Below are positions 36,592 to 49,106 of a stretch of DNA of 64,000 nt, piece by piece (position 1 is the first letter of the stretch; each line of letters starts with the position of its first letter). The DNA is taken from positions 186,001-250,000 of the forward strand of contig NZ_NWUC01000004.1 in the NCBI RefSeq assembly GCF_002750855.1, written 5' to 3'. The position numbers and the translations under genes were made by a program. The DNA comes from Neopararhizobium haloflavum. Its GTDB lineage: Bacteria > Pseudomonadota > Alphaproteobacteria > Rhizobiales > Rhizobiaceae. The notes under the pieces were generated by a model. The model did not search any database. It was given only the letters and a program-made list of their open reading frames with translations, and was not told where the DNA came from.

Positions 36592-38475
36592 TCAGCGGTC
36601 ACTCAGCATGCGCTGGCGGTGGAGTTCTTCGGCATTCTCCAGTGCCTCATCCGGCACGGAGAATATCTGTCCGGGCAGGATTCGGTCGGGATCAGCGATC
36701 TGCTCCTGATTGGCCATGTAGATCGTGGTGTACCGCACGCCCTGCCCATAAACCCGCCGCGATATCTGCCAGAGCGTGTCGCCGCGCCGGATGATCACAG
36801 ATGCGTCGGTGGGCTGCAGAGCCTCTTGTTGAACCGTCACGGGCTCCTCGGGGGTGGTCTCGTCGCTCGATTCGGCACCGACCGGGGCCACGGCGACTTC
36901 CGTTTCGATGGAATCGACTGCCTCCTCGACCGAGTTCGCCGACGGCTCCGACACATCAGGCTCCCGTGGTTCTGCTGCGGATCGATCGGCAGTGGTGGGG
37001 GAGGCTGCGACGCGTGCCTCTTCAGCCTCCCCGTCAGCCGGAACGATCGCGGCATCGTCGGCGCTCGCGCTCGTCGTAGGGGTTCCCTCGTCATCCGAAC
37101 GTGGCACGCTGGACGCTTCGGAACGCTCGCCCTCGCCTGGCTCGTCCACCGGAGTGGCAAGCGAGAGAACTGCGTCATCCTCAAGCGCGGCAACCGCGGC
37201 GGCACTCTGCCCCTCCGGTCGATGGAACGGCACGATGGCGCGGGCGACCACTCGCCCATCGTCGATGAAATCAGCGCGAATATCGTGTTCGCCGACATCG
37301 AGAGGCACGCGGCCCTCCACGAGGAAGCGGCCCCCCTCGCCCACGGCATCGTCGCCCACCAGCGCATCGTTGGCGTAGACCCGGACCGTGCCACCCGTCG
37401 GCGCCGATCCGGTGACGAAGAGGCGATCGACCTCGACCTCAACGGCCTCGATCCGAACACCTGCTTCGCGGTTCCCATCCGCTGCAGAAGCGGCACCCGA
37501 GGACCCTGCCGCGCTCGCTGACGCCTCACCGTCCGCGTCGGTCTGCGCCGCGGCCACTTCCGGCGCGCCCGCTTCGTCGTTTTCCGGCTCGGCCATCTCA
37601 TCAGGGGAAGCGTCGTCGTCGGCCATGACGCGCGATGCGATGTCCTCTTGAATTCCCTCTTGCGAGCCTGCCGGGGCTGGAGCGTCGCCTTGCGCGGGCA
37701 TCTCGCCCTGCTCACCCTCTAAGGAACGCTCATCGGCCGCCGGCCCTTGCGACCCACCGGGGGCCTGCGCTGGCGCGGGTGCATCGCCACCCGAGCGATC
37801 CGGCGCTGCAACAATGCGGCTCGCCTCACCGGGCTTCGTCACCATGGCAAGCAGGTCTCCGCCGCGATCGGCGGGGATGGTGATCGTTGCGACCTCTTCG
37901 GACGTTTCGCTGGTTCCCGTCTCTCCCGTCACCCGCAAGGTCAACTGATAGTCGCCGGGCGCCAGACGGTCCTTGAGCACGATCGCGAAATCGCCGCTTG
38001 GCCCGACCTTGGTCGAGTCAATCACGTCGCTGCCGTTCATCACGTCGAGGCGCTTGCCGGGGTCCGCCCGGCCGGCGATCACCGCCGAGCCGTCCGGCTC
38101 TACACGAAGCACGTCGAATGCCGGGCCGTCGGCCGGTTGGCCGGCACGATCGGTTTTGCCCGACGCGGCCAATTGCGACAGGTCCGTCAGGCCGGGCTCG
38201 TCCTGCGCAACGTCCGCGACAGCGTCATCTTCCGACCCGGTGCCATCGTCGCTCTCGGCGGCACGGCCCTGCTTCTGGGTGGTCCGCTCCGGTCCGACAT
38301 CGGCGGCCTCACTGGCCGGCTCGGTCGTCTCCTCCGGCACGGTCGCAGCACGCTCGTTTGTCTCGACCGTCGCTTCGTTCGCGCCCATGAAGCGCGGCGC
38401 AACGAACAGCACACCGAAGGCAATTCCCCCCAAGAGAATACAAAGCGCCAGCAGACCGGCGTTTCCCTGATTCAT
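36592..38475 (-). CDS. LysM-domain protein with long acidic linkers
   Basis: 627 residues. An N-terminal hydrophobic segment ('AGLLALCILLGGIAFGVLFV') anchors the protein. Two Ig/Big-like beta modules with 'SAVIAGRADPGKRLDV' and 'VTGSAPTGGTVRVYAND' lie within long Glu/Ala/Pro-rich low-complexity linkers, and one LysM domain closes the protein ('IIRRGDTLWQISRRVYGQG' to 'LPGQIFSVP'). LysM binds peptidoglycan, so the protein probably spans from membrane to wall. The same architecture is common in Hyphomicrobiales. GGAG sits seven bases before the ATG at 38475; 56 further codons are open upstream. Confidence 0.85.
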   Translation of the reverse strand: MNQGNAGLLALCILLGGIAFGVLFVAPRFMGANEATVETNERAATVPEETTEPASEAADVGPERTTQKQGRAAESDDGTGSEDDAVADVAQDEPGLTDLSQLAASGKTDRAGQPADGPAFDVLRVEPDGSAVIAGRADPGKRLDVMNGSDVIDSTKVGPSGDFAIVLKDRLAPGDYQLTLRVTGETGTSETSEEVATITIPADRGGDLLAMVTKPGEASRIVAAPDRSGGDAPAPAQAPGGSQGPAADERSLEGEQGEMPAQGDAPAPAGSQEGIQEDIASRVMADDDASPDEMAEPENDEAGAPEVAAAQTDADGEASASAAGSSGAASAADGNREAGVRIEAVEVEVDRLFVTGSAPTGGTVRVYANDALVGDDAVGEGGRFLVEGRVPLDVGEHDIRADFIDDGRVVARAIVPFHRPEGQSAAAVAALEDDAVLSLATPVDEPGEGERSEASSVPRSDDEGTPTTSASADDAAIVPADGEAEEARVAASPTTADRSAAEPREPDVSEPSANSVEEAVDSIETEVAVAPVGAESSDETTPEEPVTVQQEALQPTDASVIIRRGDTLWQISRRVYGQGVRYTTIYMANQEQIADPDRILPGQIFSVPDEALENAEELHRQRMLSDR

Positions 38476-38686
38476 TGAATATCTCCAAAACGGGCCCCGA
38501 TCCCGTTCATTAACGCTACAAACTACCGAGTTTACCAATCGGTAACAAGTATCGTGCCACCCCGCGAAAAGCCGGTTTTCAGGCATTTCCCTGTCCCAAT
38601 TTGGGAAAACACGCGCCGTTCGAAGATAAGCGATTTGCCGCACTGTCGGCTTGACGCAGACCGCGCGCGAATGCTTCCTCGCTCAT

Positions 38687-39304
38687 ATGAGCCAGACCTT
38701 CAAAGAGATTCGTTCGATCTGTGTCTATTGCGGATCGCAGCCGGGCCGCGACGAGGCCTATCGGGCCGCCGGCAAGGCTCTCGGACGCGCGATCGCCGCG
38801 CACGGCATGCGGCTCGTCTACGGTGGCGGCACGCGCGGCGTCATGGGCGCCGTCGCCGACGGCGTCATGAGCGGCGGCGGCGCGGTGACCGGCATCATTC
38901 CCGAGTTTCTCATGGAGAAGGAAGCGACCAAGCACGCCCTCGGCCAATTGGACGAATTGGTCGTCACCGCCGACATGCACCAGCGCAAGCACACGATGTT
39001 CGAGCGTTCCGACGCGTTCGTGACGCTTCCCGGCGGGATCGGGACACTGGAAGAAATCGTCGAGATCATGACATGGGCCCAACTCGGCCGTCACACAAAG
39101 CCGATGGTGCTTGCCGATATCGGCGGCTTCTGGGACCCGCTCGTGCGATTGATGGACCATATGTCAGCGGAAGGCTTTTTGCATACGGCCCACCTCGTCA
39201 AGCCGCTCGTCATCTCCAAAGTCGATGATATCGTGCCGGCCATCATCGCTGCAGCCGCCTCGAACGGCGGCAGCGGCGAGAGCCGCATCATCGAACGGAT
39301 GTAA
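38687..39304 (+). CDS. LOG family protein (cytokinin riboside 5'-monophosphate phosphoribohydrolase-like)
   Basis: 205 residues. Motifs 'GGGTRGVMG' and 'LPGGIGTLEE' are the defining LOG signatures. LOG enzymes release free base from nucleoside monophosphates: cytokinins in plants, and AMP-like or other nucleotides in bacteria. The ATG at 38687 gives the usual start; a TTG at 38651 is possible but adds an atypical leader. No clear Shine-Dalgarno is seen. It is divergent from the LysM gene across a gap of about 210 bases. Confidence 0.9.
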   Translation: MSQTFKEIRSICVYCGSQPGRDEAYRAAGKALGRAIAAHGMRLVYGGGTRGVMGAVADGVMSGGGAVTGIIPEFLMEKEATKHALGQLDELVVTADMHQRKHTMFERSDAFVTLPGGIGTLEEIVEIMTWAQLGRHTKPMVLADIGGFWDPLVRLMDHMSAEGFLHTAHLVKPLVISKVDDIVPAIIAAAASNGGSGESRIIERM

Positions 39305-39443
39305 TGGCTTTGGCCAGTGCGGTTGCCGGCCGTGCCGGTGAGTCCTAAATTCGTTACATCGGAACGGAATTTCCCGCGCCGGCCGGCATCCGTCCGGACG
39401 TCTTCTTCTGAAAATGCGAACGCACAGGCAGCCTCGATCCGCA

Positions 39444-40991
39444 ATGACGACCCTTGCCAAGAAACCCATCCTTGAAGTCAGGAACGCCACGACACGGGAC
39501 ATTCCGCAGATCCTGGCGCTGACGTCGCGCGTTTATCCCGAAGAACAGCCGTATCTGCCCGGCATCATCCGGGGCCAGATCAATGCTTTTCCCGACGGGC
39601 AGTTCGTGGCCGTCTTCGACGATCAGATTGTCGGCTATGCGGCAACGCTGCAACTGGCCGAGCGGCAGATCTTCCGCCAGCACACCTGGGACGACATCAC
39701 CGGCGGCGGTTATGCCAGCCGGCACAACGGCAAGGGCGATTGGCTTTACGGCGTCGAGGTATGCGTCGATCCCGGGCGGCGGCGCGCGCGCATAGGCAAG
39801 CGCCTTTATGAAGTCCGCCAGCGGCTGTGCGAGCAGATGGACCTGAAGGGCATCGCCTTCGGCGGACGCCTGCCCGGCTATCGGCGCAACAAGCGAAAAT
39901 TCCCCAAGCCGGACGACTATCTGGCTGCCGTGAAGAACCGCGACATCATCGATCCGGTCGCAAGCTTCCAGATGCGGCTCGGATTCGAACCCGAACGGGT
40001 GCTCAAGAACTATCATCCGGACGACAAGGCCTCGGGGGGCCATGCCGCGCTGATGCTCTGGCGCAATCCGTATTACGATCCGGAGGCGGCAACCCAACCG
40101 CTTTCCCAGCGCGGGCGCGACACCGTGCGTGTTTCGACGGTTCAGATCGGCGCGCGAAAGGTCAAGGACCATGACGAGTTCTTCGATCATGTGCGCTATT
40201 TCGTGGAGGTGGCCGCCGACTACGGCTCGGACTTCGTCGTCTTTCCCGAGCTTTTCACCCTGATCCTTCTATCGAGCGAGCCGGAGCGCCCGCCCTCGGA
40301 AGCGATCAAGCGGCTGAGCGAGTATACGCCTGAGTTCATCGAGCGCATGCAGGCGCTGGCGCTCGGCTCGAACATCAACATCATCGGCGGGTCGCATCCG
40401 ACGATCGCCGACGATGGCGATATCCAGAACGTGTCCTACGTCTTTCTGCGCGACGGGACGATCCACGCGCAGGAAAAGCTGCATCCAACGCCCGACGAGC
40501 GCGAATACTGGGGTATCGTCGGCGGCGACGAGATCGATGTGATCGATACCGATTGCGGCCCGATCGGCGTGATGGTCTGCTATGATTCGGAATTTCCCGA
40601 ACTCGCGCGCCGTCTTGCCGATCAGGGGGCGCGTATTCTGTTCGTGCCTTATTGCACGGACACGCGGCACGGCCATCTTCGGGTGCGCTATTGCAGTGCC
40701 GCTCGCGCGATCGAAAACCAGTGCTACGTCGTCACGTCCGGCATCACGGGCAATCTCTCCAATGTCGACAACCTCGACATCAACTATGCGCAGTCGGCGA
40801 TCCTGACGCCTTGCGACATGCCGTTCGCGCGCGACGGCATCGCGGCTGAAGCGAGTGAGAATGTCGAGATGGTCACCGTTGCCGATCTCAATATCGGGAC
40901 TGTACAGTGGGCACGCGCGCAAGGAGCGGTGCGCAATCTGCGTGACCGCCGTTTCGACCTTTACAGGGTTCGCTGGAAGGATGGCGGCTGA
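39444..40991 (+). CDS. GNAT acetyltransferase fused to nitrilase-family amidohydrolase
   Basis: 515 residues. The N-terminal GNAT domain (about residues 10-215) is followed by a carbon-nitrogen hydrolase domain (about 225-510). The nitrilase triad is intact: Glu in 'VFPELFTL', Lys in 'AQEKLHPTP' and Cys in 'MVCYDSEFPE'. The architecture equals that of Bacillus YhcX, whose substrate is not settled. An ATG at 39414 is an alternative start. It stands alone and converges with rarD. Confidence 0.9.
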   Translation: MTTLAKKPILEVRNATTRDIPQILALTSRVYPEEQPYLPGIIRGQINAFPDGQFVAVFDDQIVGYAATLQLAERQIFRQHTWDDITGGGYASRHNGKGDWLYGVEVCVDPGRRRARIGKRLYEVRQRLCEQMDLKGIAFGGRLPGYRRNKRKFPKPDDYLAAVKNRDIIDPVASFQMRLGFEPERVLKNYHPDDKASGGHAALMLWRNPYYDPEAATQPLSQRGRDTVRVSTVQIGARKVKDHDEFFDHVRYFVEVAADYGSDFVVFPELFTLILLSSEPERPPSEAIKRLSEYTPEFIERMQALALGSNINIIGGSHPTIADDGDIQNVSYVFLRDGTIHAQEKLHPTPDEREYWGIVGGDEIDVIDTDCGPIGVMVCYDSEFPELARRLADQGARILFVPYCTDTRHGHLRVRYCSAARAIENQCYVVTSGITGNLSNVDNLDINYAQSAILTPCDMPFARDGIAAEASENVEMVTVADLNIGTVQWARAQGAVRNLRDRRFDLYRVRWKDGG

Positions 40992-41001
40992 ACGGGTCTG
41001 A

Positions 41002-41964
41002 TCACGTTCGCGCCGCCGCCAGCGTGCGGCGCTCCGCAAAAAGCGTCCAGGTGTAGATGATCAACGCCAGCCAGATCAGCGCGAAGGCGATGAGCTGCGG
41101 CAGGGCAAAAGGCTCGCCGAAGACGAACACCGCGATCACGAAGATCAGTGTCGGCACCAGATATTGCAGCACGCCGATGGTGGAAAGCCGCAGACCCTTC
41201 GCGCCGAACGCATAGAGAACCAGGGGTATGGCGGTGACCGGGCCGGCCGCGATGAGCATGATGGTGTCGAATGCGCTGCCGGCCAGGAAATGACTTTCGC
41301 CCTGCGCGATATACCAGCCGATCAGTGCGATCGCGATCGGCGAGAGAATGATGACCTCAAGCAGAAAGCCCTGGCTCGGACCGATCGGCAGGGTCTTGCG
41401 CAGATAGCCGTAGGTCCCGAAGGAAAGCGCCAGAACGAGCGAGATCCATGGCAGGCGCCCGGCAAACACGGTGAGGATGATGACGGCGAGCCCGGCGAGT
41501 GCGATCGCGACCCATTGCGGCCGGTTGGGCTTTTCGCCGAGAAAGACCATGCCGAGGACCACGCTGATCAGCGGGTTGATGTAGTAGCCCAGCGACGCCT
41601 CCAGCGCCTGATTGGATACGATGGCATAGACGTAGATCCCCCAGTTCAGGGAGATGACGGTAGCCGTCACCGCGGCCATGGCGACAACGCGCGGTTTGAT
41701 CAGGGCCGCCTTCAGATCAGCGGTTCGGCCGAGCCAGAGTAGGATGAGCGCGCCAGCCGGCAGAGCCCACAATACGCGGTGCGCGACGATCTCGACTGGC
41801 GAGACATGACTCAAGGCCTTCATGAAGAACGGCAGCACGAGGCCCCAAAGCAGGTAGGCGGCGATTGCTGTGGCAAAACCCTGCCTGGTGTCACCGGGCG
41901 AAACAGGCGCCTGTGCACCCGTCGCAGCCGGCCCGGCGGCGCCGCATTCTTCTGAAGCTCTCAT
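41002..41964 (-). CDS. rarD: EamA family transporter RarD
   Basis: 320 residues with ten hydrophobic helices. 'GFATAIAAYLLWGLVLPFFMK' and 'VEIVAHRVLWALP' are RarD signatures. RarD proteins belong to the drug/metabolite transporter superfamily; the E. coli name comes from chloramphenicol sensitivity and the substrate remains unclear. It begins ten bases after the cimA stop and is the last gene of the leftward cysS operon. Confidence 0.9.
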   Translation of the reverse strand: MRASEECGAAGPAATGAQAPVSPGDTRQGFATAIAAYLLWGLVLPFFMKALSHVSPVEIVAHRVLWALPAGALILLWLGRTADLKAALIKPRVVAMAAVTATVISLNWGIYVYAIVSNQALEASLGYYINPLISVVLGMVFLGEKPNRPQWVAIALAGLAVIILTVFAGRLPWISLVLALSFGTYGYLRKTLPIGPSQGFLLEVIILSPIAIALIGWYIAQGESHFLAGSAFDTIMLIAAGPVTAIPLVLYAFGAKGLRLSTIGVLQYLVPTLIFVIAVFVFGEPFALPQLIAFALIWLALIIYTWTLFAERRTLAAART

Positions 41965-41974
41965 GACAATTGCC

Positions 41975-45034
<3,060 letters not shown>

Positions 45035-45038
<4 letters not shown>

Positions 45039-46444
45039 CGCATCACCTCCCAGGTTGTCACGCGTTCGCCGGTTTCGGGATCCTTGCCGTCCTTGAGCTG
45101 GATACCCTGCTCCAGCAACGCATCGCGGATCCGGTCGGCCTCAGCCCAGTTTTTCTGTCCGATCAGCGAGAGGCGTCGCTCGATATGCGCCGCGACATCG
45201 ATGTTCGTATCCAGTTGGGAAAGGTCGAGCCCGACAAGCTCGGCCGCAGCGAAGAGTTCTTCGGCCGAGGTGTCGGAAGCGCTCATCAATCGGAAATATT
45301 CGGAAAAATCGAGATCATCGGCGATGGCGCCCAGGAAACGATCCGACACGCGCACCGACGCATCCCTTTTTGCACGACGCCGCCATCTGGCCAGCAGTGC
45401 CTCGGCTTCCTCCAGCCGTTTGAGGCTGAAATCGATGGGCTCGCGATAGTGCGTCATCAGCATTGCCAGGCGCAGCACTTCCCCCGGCCATTTGCGGCCA
45501 CCGAAGGTCTCGGTCTCCAGGAGTTCGTTGATGGTGACGAAGTTGCCTTCGCTCTTGGCCATCTTGCGCCCTTCGACCTGCAGGAAGCCATTGTGCATCC
45601 AGACATTGGCCATCACCGGCGTTCCGTGAGCGCAGCGTGATTGCGCGATCTCGTTCTCGTGGTGGGGAAAGATGAGGTCCAACCCGCCGCCATGAATGTC
45701 GAAGGTCTCGCCAAGATAGGCGGCGCTCATCGCCGAGCATTCGATATGCCAGCCAGGACGACCGCGGATCGTCACATCTCGGCCGTCGACCTGGAAGGTT
45801 GCGTCCCAACCCGGTTCGCTTTCGTCCGATTGCTTCCACAGGACGAAATCTCCGGGGTTCTTCTTGTGGGTGTCGACAGCGACACGGGCACCGGCCTGCT
45901 GGTCTTCCAGGCGGCGATTCGACAATCGGCCGTAGTCCGCCATGGAGGAGATATCGAAGAGGACTTCGCCTGTCGAAACATAGGCATGGCCGCGATCGAT
46001 CAGACTTTGAATCAAGCCTTTCATGTCCGTCTTGCCGTCGGCACGCGGCATGACGAAATCGGTCGCGCGCGGCTGCACCGTCGGCTCGAGGCATCCGAGC
46101 GCGCCGACATCGGCCTGGAACTGTTTCTCGGTCTTTTCGGTAACGGCCCTGATCGCCTCGTTGAGTGGCTGGCCGGGATAGTCCCGCAAAGCCCGCGCGT
46201 TGATCTTGTCGTCAACGTCGGTGATGTTGCGCACGTAGGTCACATGCTCTTCGCCATAGAGATGGCGGAGCAAGCGAAAGAGAACGTCAAAGACGATCAC
46301 AGGTCGCGCGTTGCCAATATGCGCGAAATCGTAGACCGTCGGACCACAAACATACATGCGCACGTTGTCGGCATCGATCGGCGCGAAGCTCTCTTTCGCG
46401 CGGGTCATGGTGTTGTAGAGCTTGAGTGTCGGTCCCTCGACCAT
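45035..46444 (-). CDS. cysS: Cysteinyl-tRNA synthetase
   Basis: 469 residues from the ATG at 46444; an ATG at 46462 is the alternative. It charges tRNA-Cys. The class I motifs are 'FAHIGNARP' (HIGH) and 'KMAKSEGN' (KMSKS), and zinc ligands include the Cys of 'YVCGPTVYD'. GGGAG lies 11 bases before 46444. It leads a five-gene leftward operon in which the first four genes overlap by four bases each. Confidence 0.94.
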
Positions 46445-46659
46445 GCGACGAAAATCTCCCATGCCTGCCGGCCTGGTCGTTTGTCGGGTCTGTCAGGAGG
46501 ACGAAACGGGCCGGGCCAGCGAAATCGCTAGCAAATAATGATCCGGCTAATGCAGATGGCGAACGCGCCATGACCGTTCTTCATGGCCCGCTTATCGCGT
46601 TTCGCCGCCGACAGGTCAAGGCCCGTGGGCATTCGTGTCCATTTTAGACCAAAAAGTCA

Positions 46660-46800
46660 AAAACCTCCCCCAAATGGGGGATGCCGCGCCATTCGGCTTC
46701 AACTAACTTCGTAATCCTGACATGTCCGGCCCGCACGGTGCCCCAATCACCGGGCCGGTCGTTGGCCCGGTGCCGTCTTCAGAGGCGGCACCGGGTTTTT
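46660..46800 (+). ncRNA. Candidate small RNA ending at an orphan terminator
   Basis: The candidate begins near a C-rich hairpin (six-base arms TCCCCC and GGGGGA around AAAT, about 46667-46682) and ends at the terminator. The C-rich segment could pair with Shine-Dalgarno sequences, a feature of several rhizobial sRNA families. The 5' end is a guess, and no specific Rfam family was recognised. Confidence 0.35.
46766..46800 (+). terminator. Orphan intrinsic terminator
   Basis: Perfect 10-bp stem CCCGGTGCCG and CGGCACCGGG, ten-base loop, then TTTTT. It meets all criteria of a Rho-independent terminator on the plus strand, though no plus-strand gene ends within several kilobases upstream. Confidence 0.85.
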
Positions 46801-46902
46801 ATGTGTGGTTAACATATTTCCATCACGATCGAGTCTTTGCTTGACTATGGTTCGTCGCATGAGTTGCGGCGAACGTAAGTGCCAGCTTACAGGAGCACCG
46901 AT

Positions 46903-47091
46903 ATGGCACGGACCGACACGCTCGATCGCAGAGAAACGGGCGACAAGAAGACGGCGAACAAGCCAGACGCACTGGAAACACGTTATGGGGCCATCGGCTG
47001 CGCCGCGGTGAAGGCCGCAAGCCTGCTTTCGCGCCGCGATGACGGCCTCAAGAGCAAGGGCTTCGCGTCACAGACGAAGCGCAAGCCCTGA
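46903..47091 (+). CDS. Small conserved-type hypothetical protein
   Basis: 62 residues, basic and polar, no signal peptide or helix. A central 'RYGAIGCAAVKAASLL' is the only segment with a defined character; similar short rhizobial proteins with 'RYGAIGI' are known to me, but without function. AGGAG lies seven bases before the ATG, a strong ribosome site that supports it as a real gene. It converges with the LysE gene two bases away. Confidence 0.65.
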   Translation: MARTDTLDRRETGDKKTANKPDALETRYGAIGCAAVKAASLLSRRDDGLKSKGFASQTKRKP

Positions 47092-47093
47092 GC

Positions 47094-47711
47094 CTAGCGC
47101 ATGCCGGCGAGAAGGCTCGCTGCGAGCGCCCACATGACGATGCCGATGACGGTATCGAGAATGCGCCACGCAGACGGCCGAGCAAAGAGAGGCGCCAGGA
47201 AGCGTGCGCCGTAGCCGAGTGCGAAGAACCACGCGAATGATGCCGCCATGGCCCCGGCCGCGAACCATCGACGGTCATCGACGTCGTACCGCGCCGAATA
47301 CGAGCCAACGAGCACGACCGTATCGAGATAGACATGCGGGTTGAGGAATGTGAAGGCGAGGCACGCCATGATGGCCGCCATCAGGTCCGACCCATCGCCC
47401 TGCCTCGCTTCAAGCGCTTTCGGACGCAGTACGCGGCGAAAGGCAATGGCGCCGTAGGCCAGAAGAAACCCGGCGCCGGCCACAGTGACGATCGGCAACA
47501 GCGTATCGGATCGGGCAACGAGCGTTCCGAGGCCGGCGACGCCGGCGGCGATCAAAAGCGCATCGGAGAGCGAGCAGATCAGGCAGAGAACGAAGACGTG
47601 CCGACGCAAAAGACCCTGGCGCAGTATGAATGCGTTCTGCGCTCCGATGGCGATGATGAGCCCCGCCCCGAGAAAGAAGCCCGCCACGGCAGGGTTCGCG
47701 AAAAATGACAT
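47094..47711 (-). CDS. LysE/ArgO family amino-acid exporter
   Basis: 205 residues with six hydrophobic helices. 'LIIAIGAQNAFILRQGL' and 'FTFLNPHVYLDTVVLVGS' are the LysE/ArgO signatures, the latter in the form found in true basic amino-acid exporters. It probably exports lysine or arginine. Expression is often under ArgP/LysG, but no such gene is nearby. Confidence 0.9.
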   Translation of the reverse strand: MSFFANPAVAGFFLGAGLIIAIGAQNAFILRQGLLRRHVFVLCLICSLSDALLIAAGVAGLGTLVARSDTLLPIVTVAGAGFLLAYGAIAFRRVLRPKALEARQGDGSDLMAAIMACLAFTFLNPHVYLDTVVLVGSYSARYDVDDRRWFAAGAMAASFAWFFALGYGARFLAPLFARPSAWRILDTVIGIVMWALAASLLAGMR

Positions 47712-47732
47712 GGAACGATCAGGCCTTCGGGT

Positions 47733-48485
47733 TCAAAGCAGCGAGAGCTGTTCGCCCGGCGGCGAAGGCTCGGCTGCGGCCTCGTCATCGTCGCACCGCG
47801 CCTGAAGGTCCGGATTGTCGTTGGCCACCTTGTTGACCGCCTGGGAAACCGGCACCCGTTCGAAGAAATCGTCGTCTGCGGGGCCGAGCAGGTCGGCGAC
47901 ATCGCGCGGCTCGCTGTCCTTGCAATCGAGCCAACGGGAAAAGGCGTCGGGAGCGATGACCACCGGCATCCGATCGTGGATTGGTGCAAGGGTCGCGTTC
48001 GCCCGCGTGGTCAGCACAGCCGCGGTGTCGATTTCCGAACCGTCCGCGCCGAGATAGGTTTCCAGGAGCCCCGCAAATGCGACGATGCCACCTTGCCGCG
48101 GGCGGATCCAGAAGGGTCGGGCGCCGCTGCGCCCCTTGTCGCTTCGCCGCCATTCGTAGAATCCACTTGCAGGCACGAGGATGCGGCGGTGGCGCATTGC
48201 CGCGCGAAACGCTGCCTTTTCATGGGCGGTCTCGCTGCGGGCATTGAAAAGGAGCGGCAGCTTGGAGGGATCCTTCGCCCAACCGGGAATGAGGCCCCAG
48301 CGCGCAAGCATCAACTCGCGCATCGGACGATTGCTGCCGGGCGGCAGGTTCTGACGCGCCCTGACGATGAGGATCGGCTGCGTCGGCGCAATATTGTAGC
48401 GCGGCGGGAAGTCCTCGGCCTCCATGACGCCGAAGACTTCTCGCAATTCCTCCGGCATGGCCGTCAATGCAAAACGTCCGCACAT
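47733..48485 (-). CDS. SOS response-associated peptidase, YedK/HMCES family (SRAP)
   Basis: 250 residues. The protein begins 'MCGRFALTA', leaving Cys2 exposed after Met removal; the conserved Asn in 'RYNIAPTQP', the Glu in 'GFYEW' and the His in 'IHDRMPVV' complete the active site. SRAP proteins form a stable thiazolidine cross-link with abasic sites in single-stranded DNA and so protect them. It lies 21 bases from the LysE gene on the same strand. Confidence 0.94.
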   Translation of the reverse strand: MCGRFALTAMPEELREVFGVMEAEDFPPRYNIAPTQPILIVRARQNLPPGSNRPMRELMLARWGLIPGWAKDPSKLPLLFNARSETAHEKAAFRAAMRHRRILVPASGFYEWRRSDKGRSGARPFWIRPRQGGIVAFAGLLETYLGADGSEIDTAAVLTTRANATLAPIHDRMPVVIAPDAFSRWLDCKDSEPRDVADLLGPADDDFFERVPVSQAVNKVANDNPDLQARCDDDEAAAEPSPPGEQLSLL

Positions 48486-48584
48486 CGCGGTTTGATCTCA
48501 CCACCGACCGATGGCGTCAAGCACATTGCCAGGCAGGCCGGAGGGCTGTAGGCGAAGCCTCATCGCTTCACAACGAGCGGAGTC

Positions 48585-49019
48585 ATGTGCCAGCAGCCAC
48601 GAAAAGCGGTATCCGCAATCGTCGTCGACCAGGAACGCGTGCTCCTCGTCAAGCGGGCGAACCACCCTGCCCGCGATCTCTACGCATTTCCTGGCGGCCG
48701 GGTCGATGTGGACGAAGCACCAGCAGCGGCAGCATTGCGCGAACTTGCCGAAGAGACGGGTCTCATCGGCGGCGCGGCGCGCCCCTATCGCGACTACGAT
48801 CTGATCGACCGCGACGAGAGCGGGAGGGTGCTGTCCCATTTCCTTCTCACCGTCTTCCGCGTCTCGCTCGACCCCGCCTCACCGGTGCAGCCTGTGGCAG
48901 CGGACGACGCGGCGGAAGCGGGATGGTTCACCCGGGACGAAGCGCTGGCCTTGCCGATGCCTGACAGTGTCGCCGAATGCATACGGGAAATTCTCGCGCA
49001 AACCGGAACGACATCTTAG
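48585..49019 (+). CDS. Nudix hydrolase, intact Nudix box
   Basis: 144 residues. The box G-x5-E-x7-R-E-U-x-E-E-x-G-U is complete: 'GRVDVDEAPAAAALRELAEE' followed by TGL. 'VLLVKRANHP' and 'LYAFPGG' resemble ADP-ribose or nucleotide-sugar pyrophosphatases. The exact substrate is unknown. GGAG lies very close to the ATG. Confidence 0.88.
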   Translation: MCQQPRKAVSAIVVDQERVLLVKRANHPARDLYAFPGGRVDVDEAPAAAALRELAEETGLIGGAARPYRDYDLIDRDESGRVLSHFLLTVFRVSLDPASPVQPVAADDAAEAGWFTRDEALALPMPDSVAECIREILAQTGTTS

Positions 49020-49106
49020 CGGCGCGCCGGAAAGATGCTACGCCGGGCCCGAAGGACGACCACGGCGCCGCAACAGAATGCGCGGCCGACATACCAGCCA
49101 AGGCCA

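Larger units (their letters stand above)
46445..46902. other. Intergenic region with a probable small RNA
   Basis: These 458 bases contain no credible protein gene. The left part should hold the cysS promoter. From about 46660 there are a CCCCC-AAAT-GGGGG hairpin, a CCUCCC-type anti-Shine-Dalgarno run and finally a strong intrinsic terminator at 46766-46800 on the plus strand. The next plus-strand gene starts only at 46903, so the terminator must end a non-coding transcript or protect that gene. Confidence 0.6.

Noticed and set aside
36549-36794. Mirror-image ATG on the plus strand of the arsR palindrome
   Set aside because: The short frame it opens has no coding character and soon runs antisense to the LysM gene; the ATG exists only because the palindrome is symmetric.
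36592-38475. LysM protein as a secreted symbiosis effector
   Set aside because: It has a membrane anchor and a common Hyphomicrobiales architecture; nothing ties it to a host.
46426-46647. A 73-codon plus-strand frame that could explain the orphan terminator
   Set aside because: It overlaps the start of cysS on the other strand, has no ribosome site and ends more than 100 bases before the terminator.
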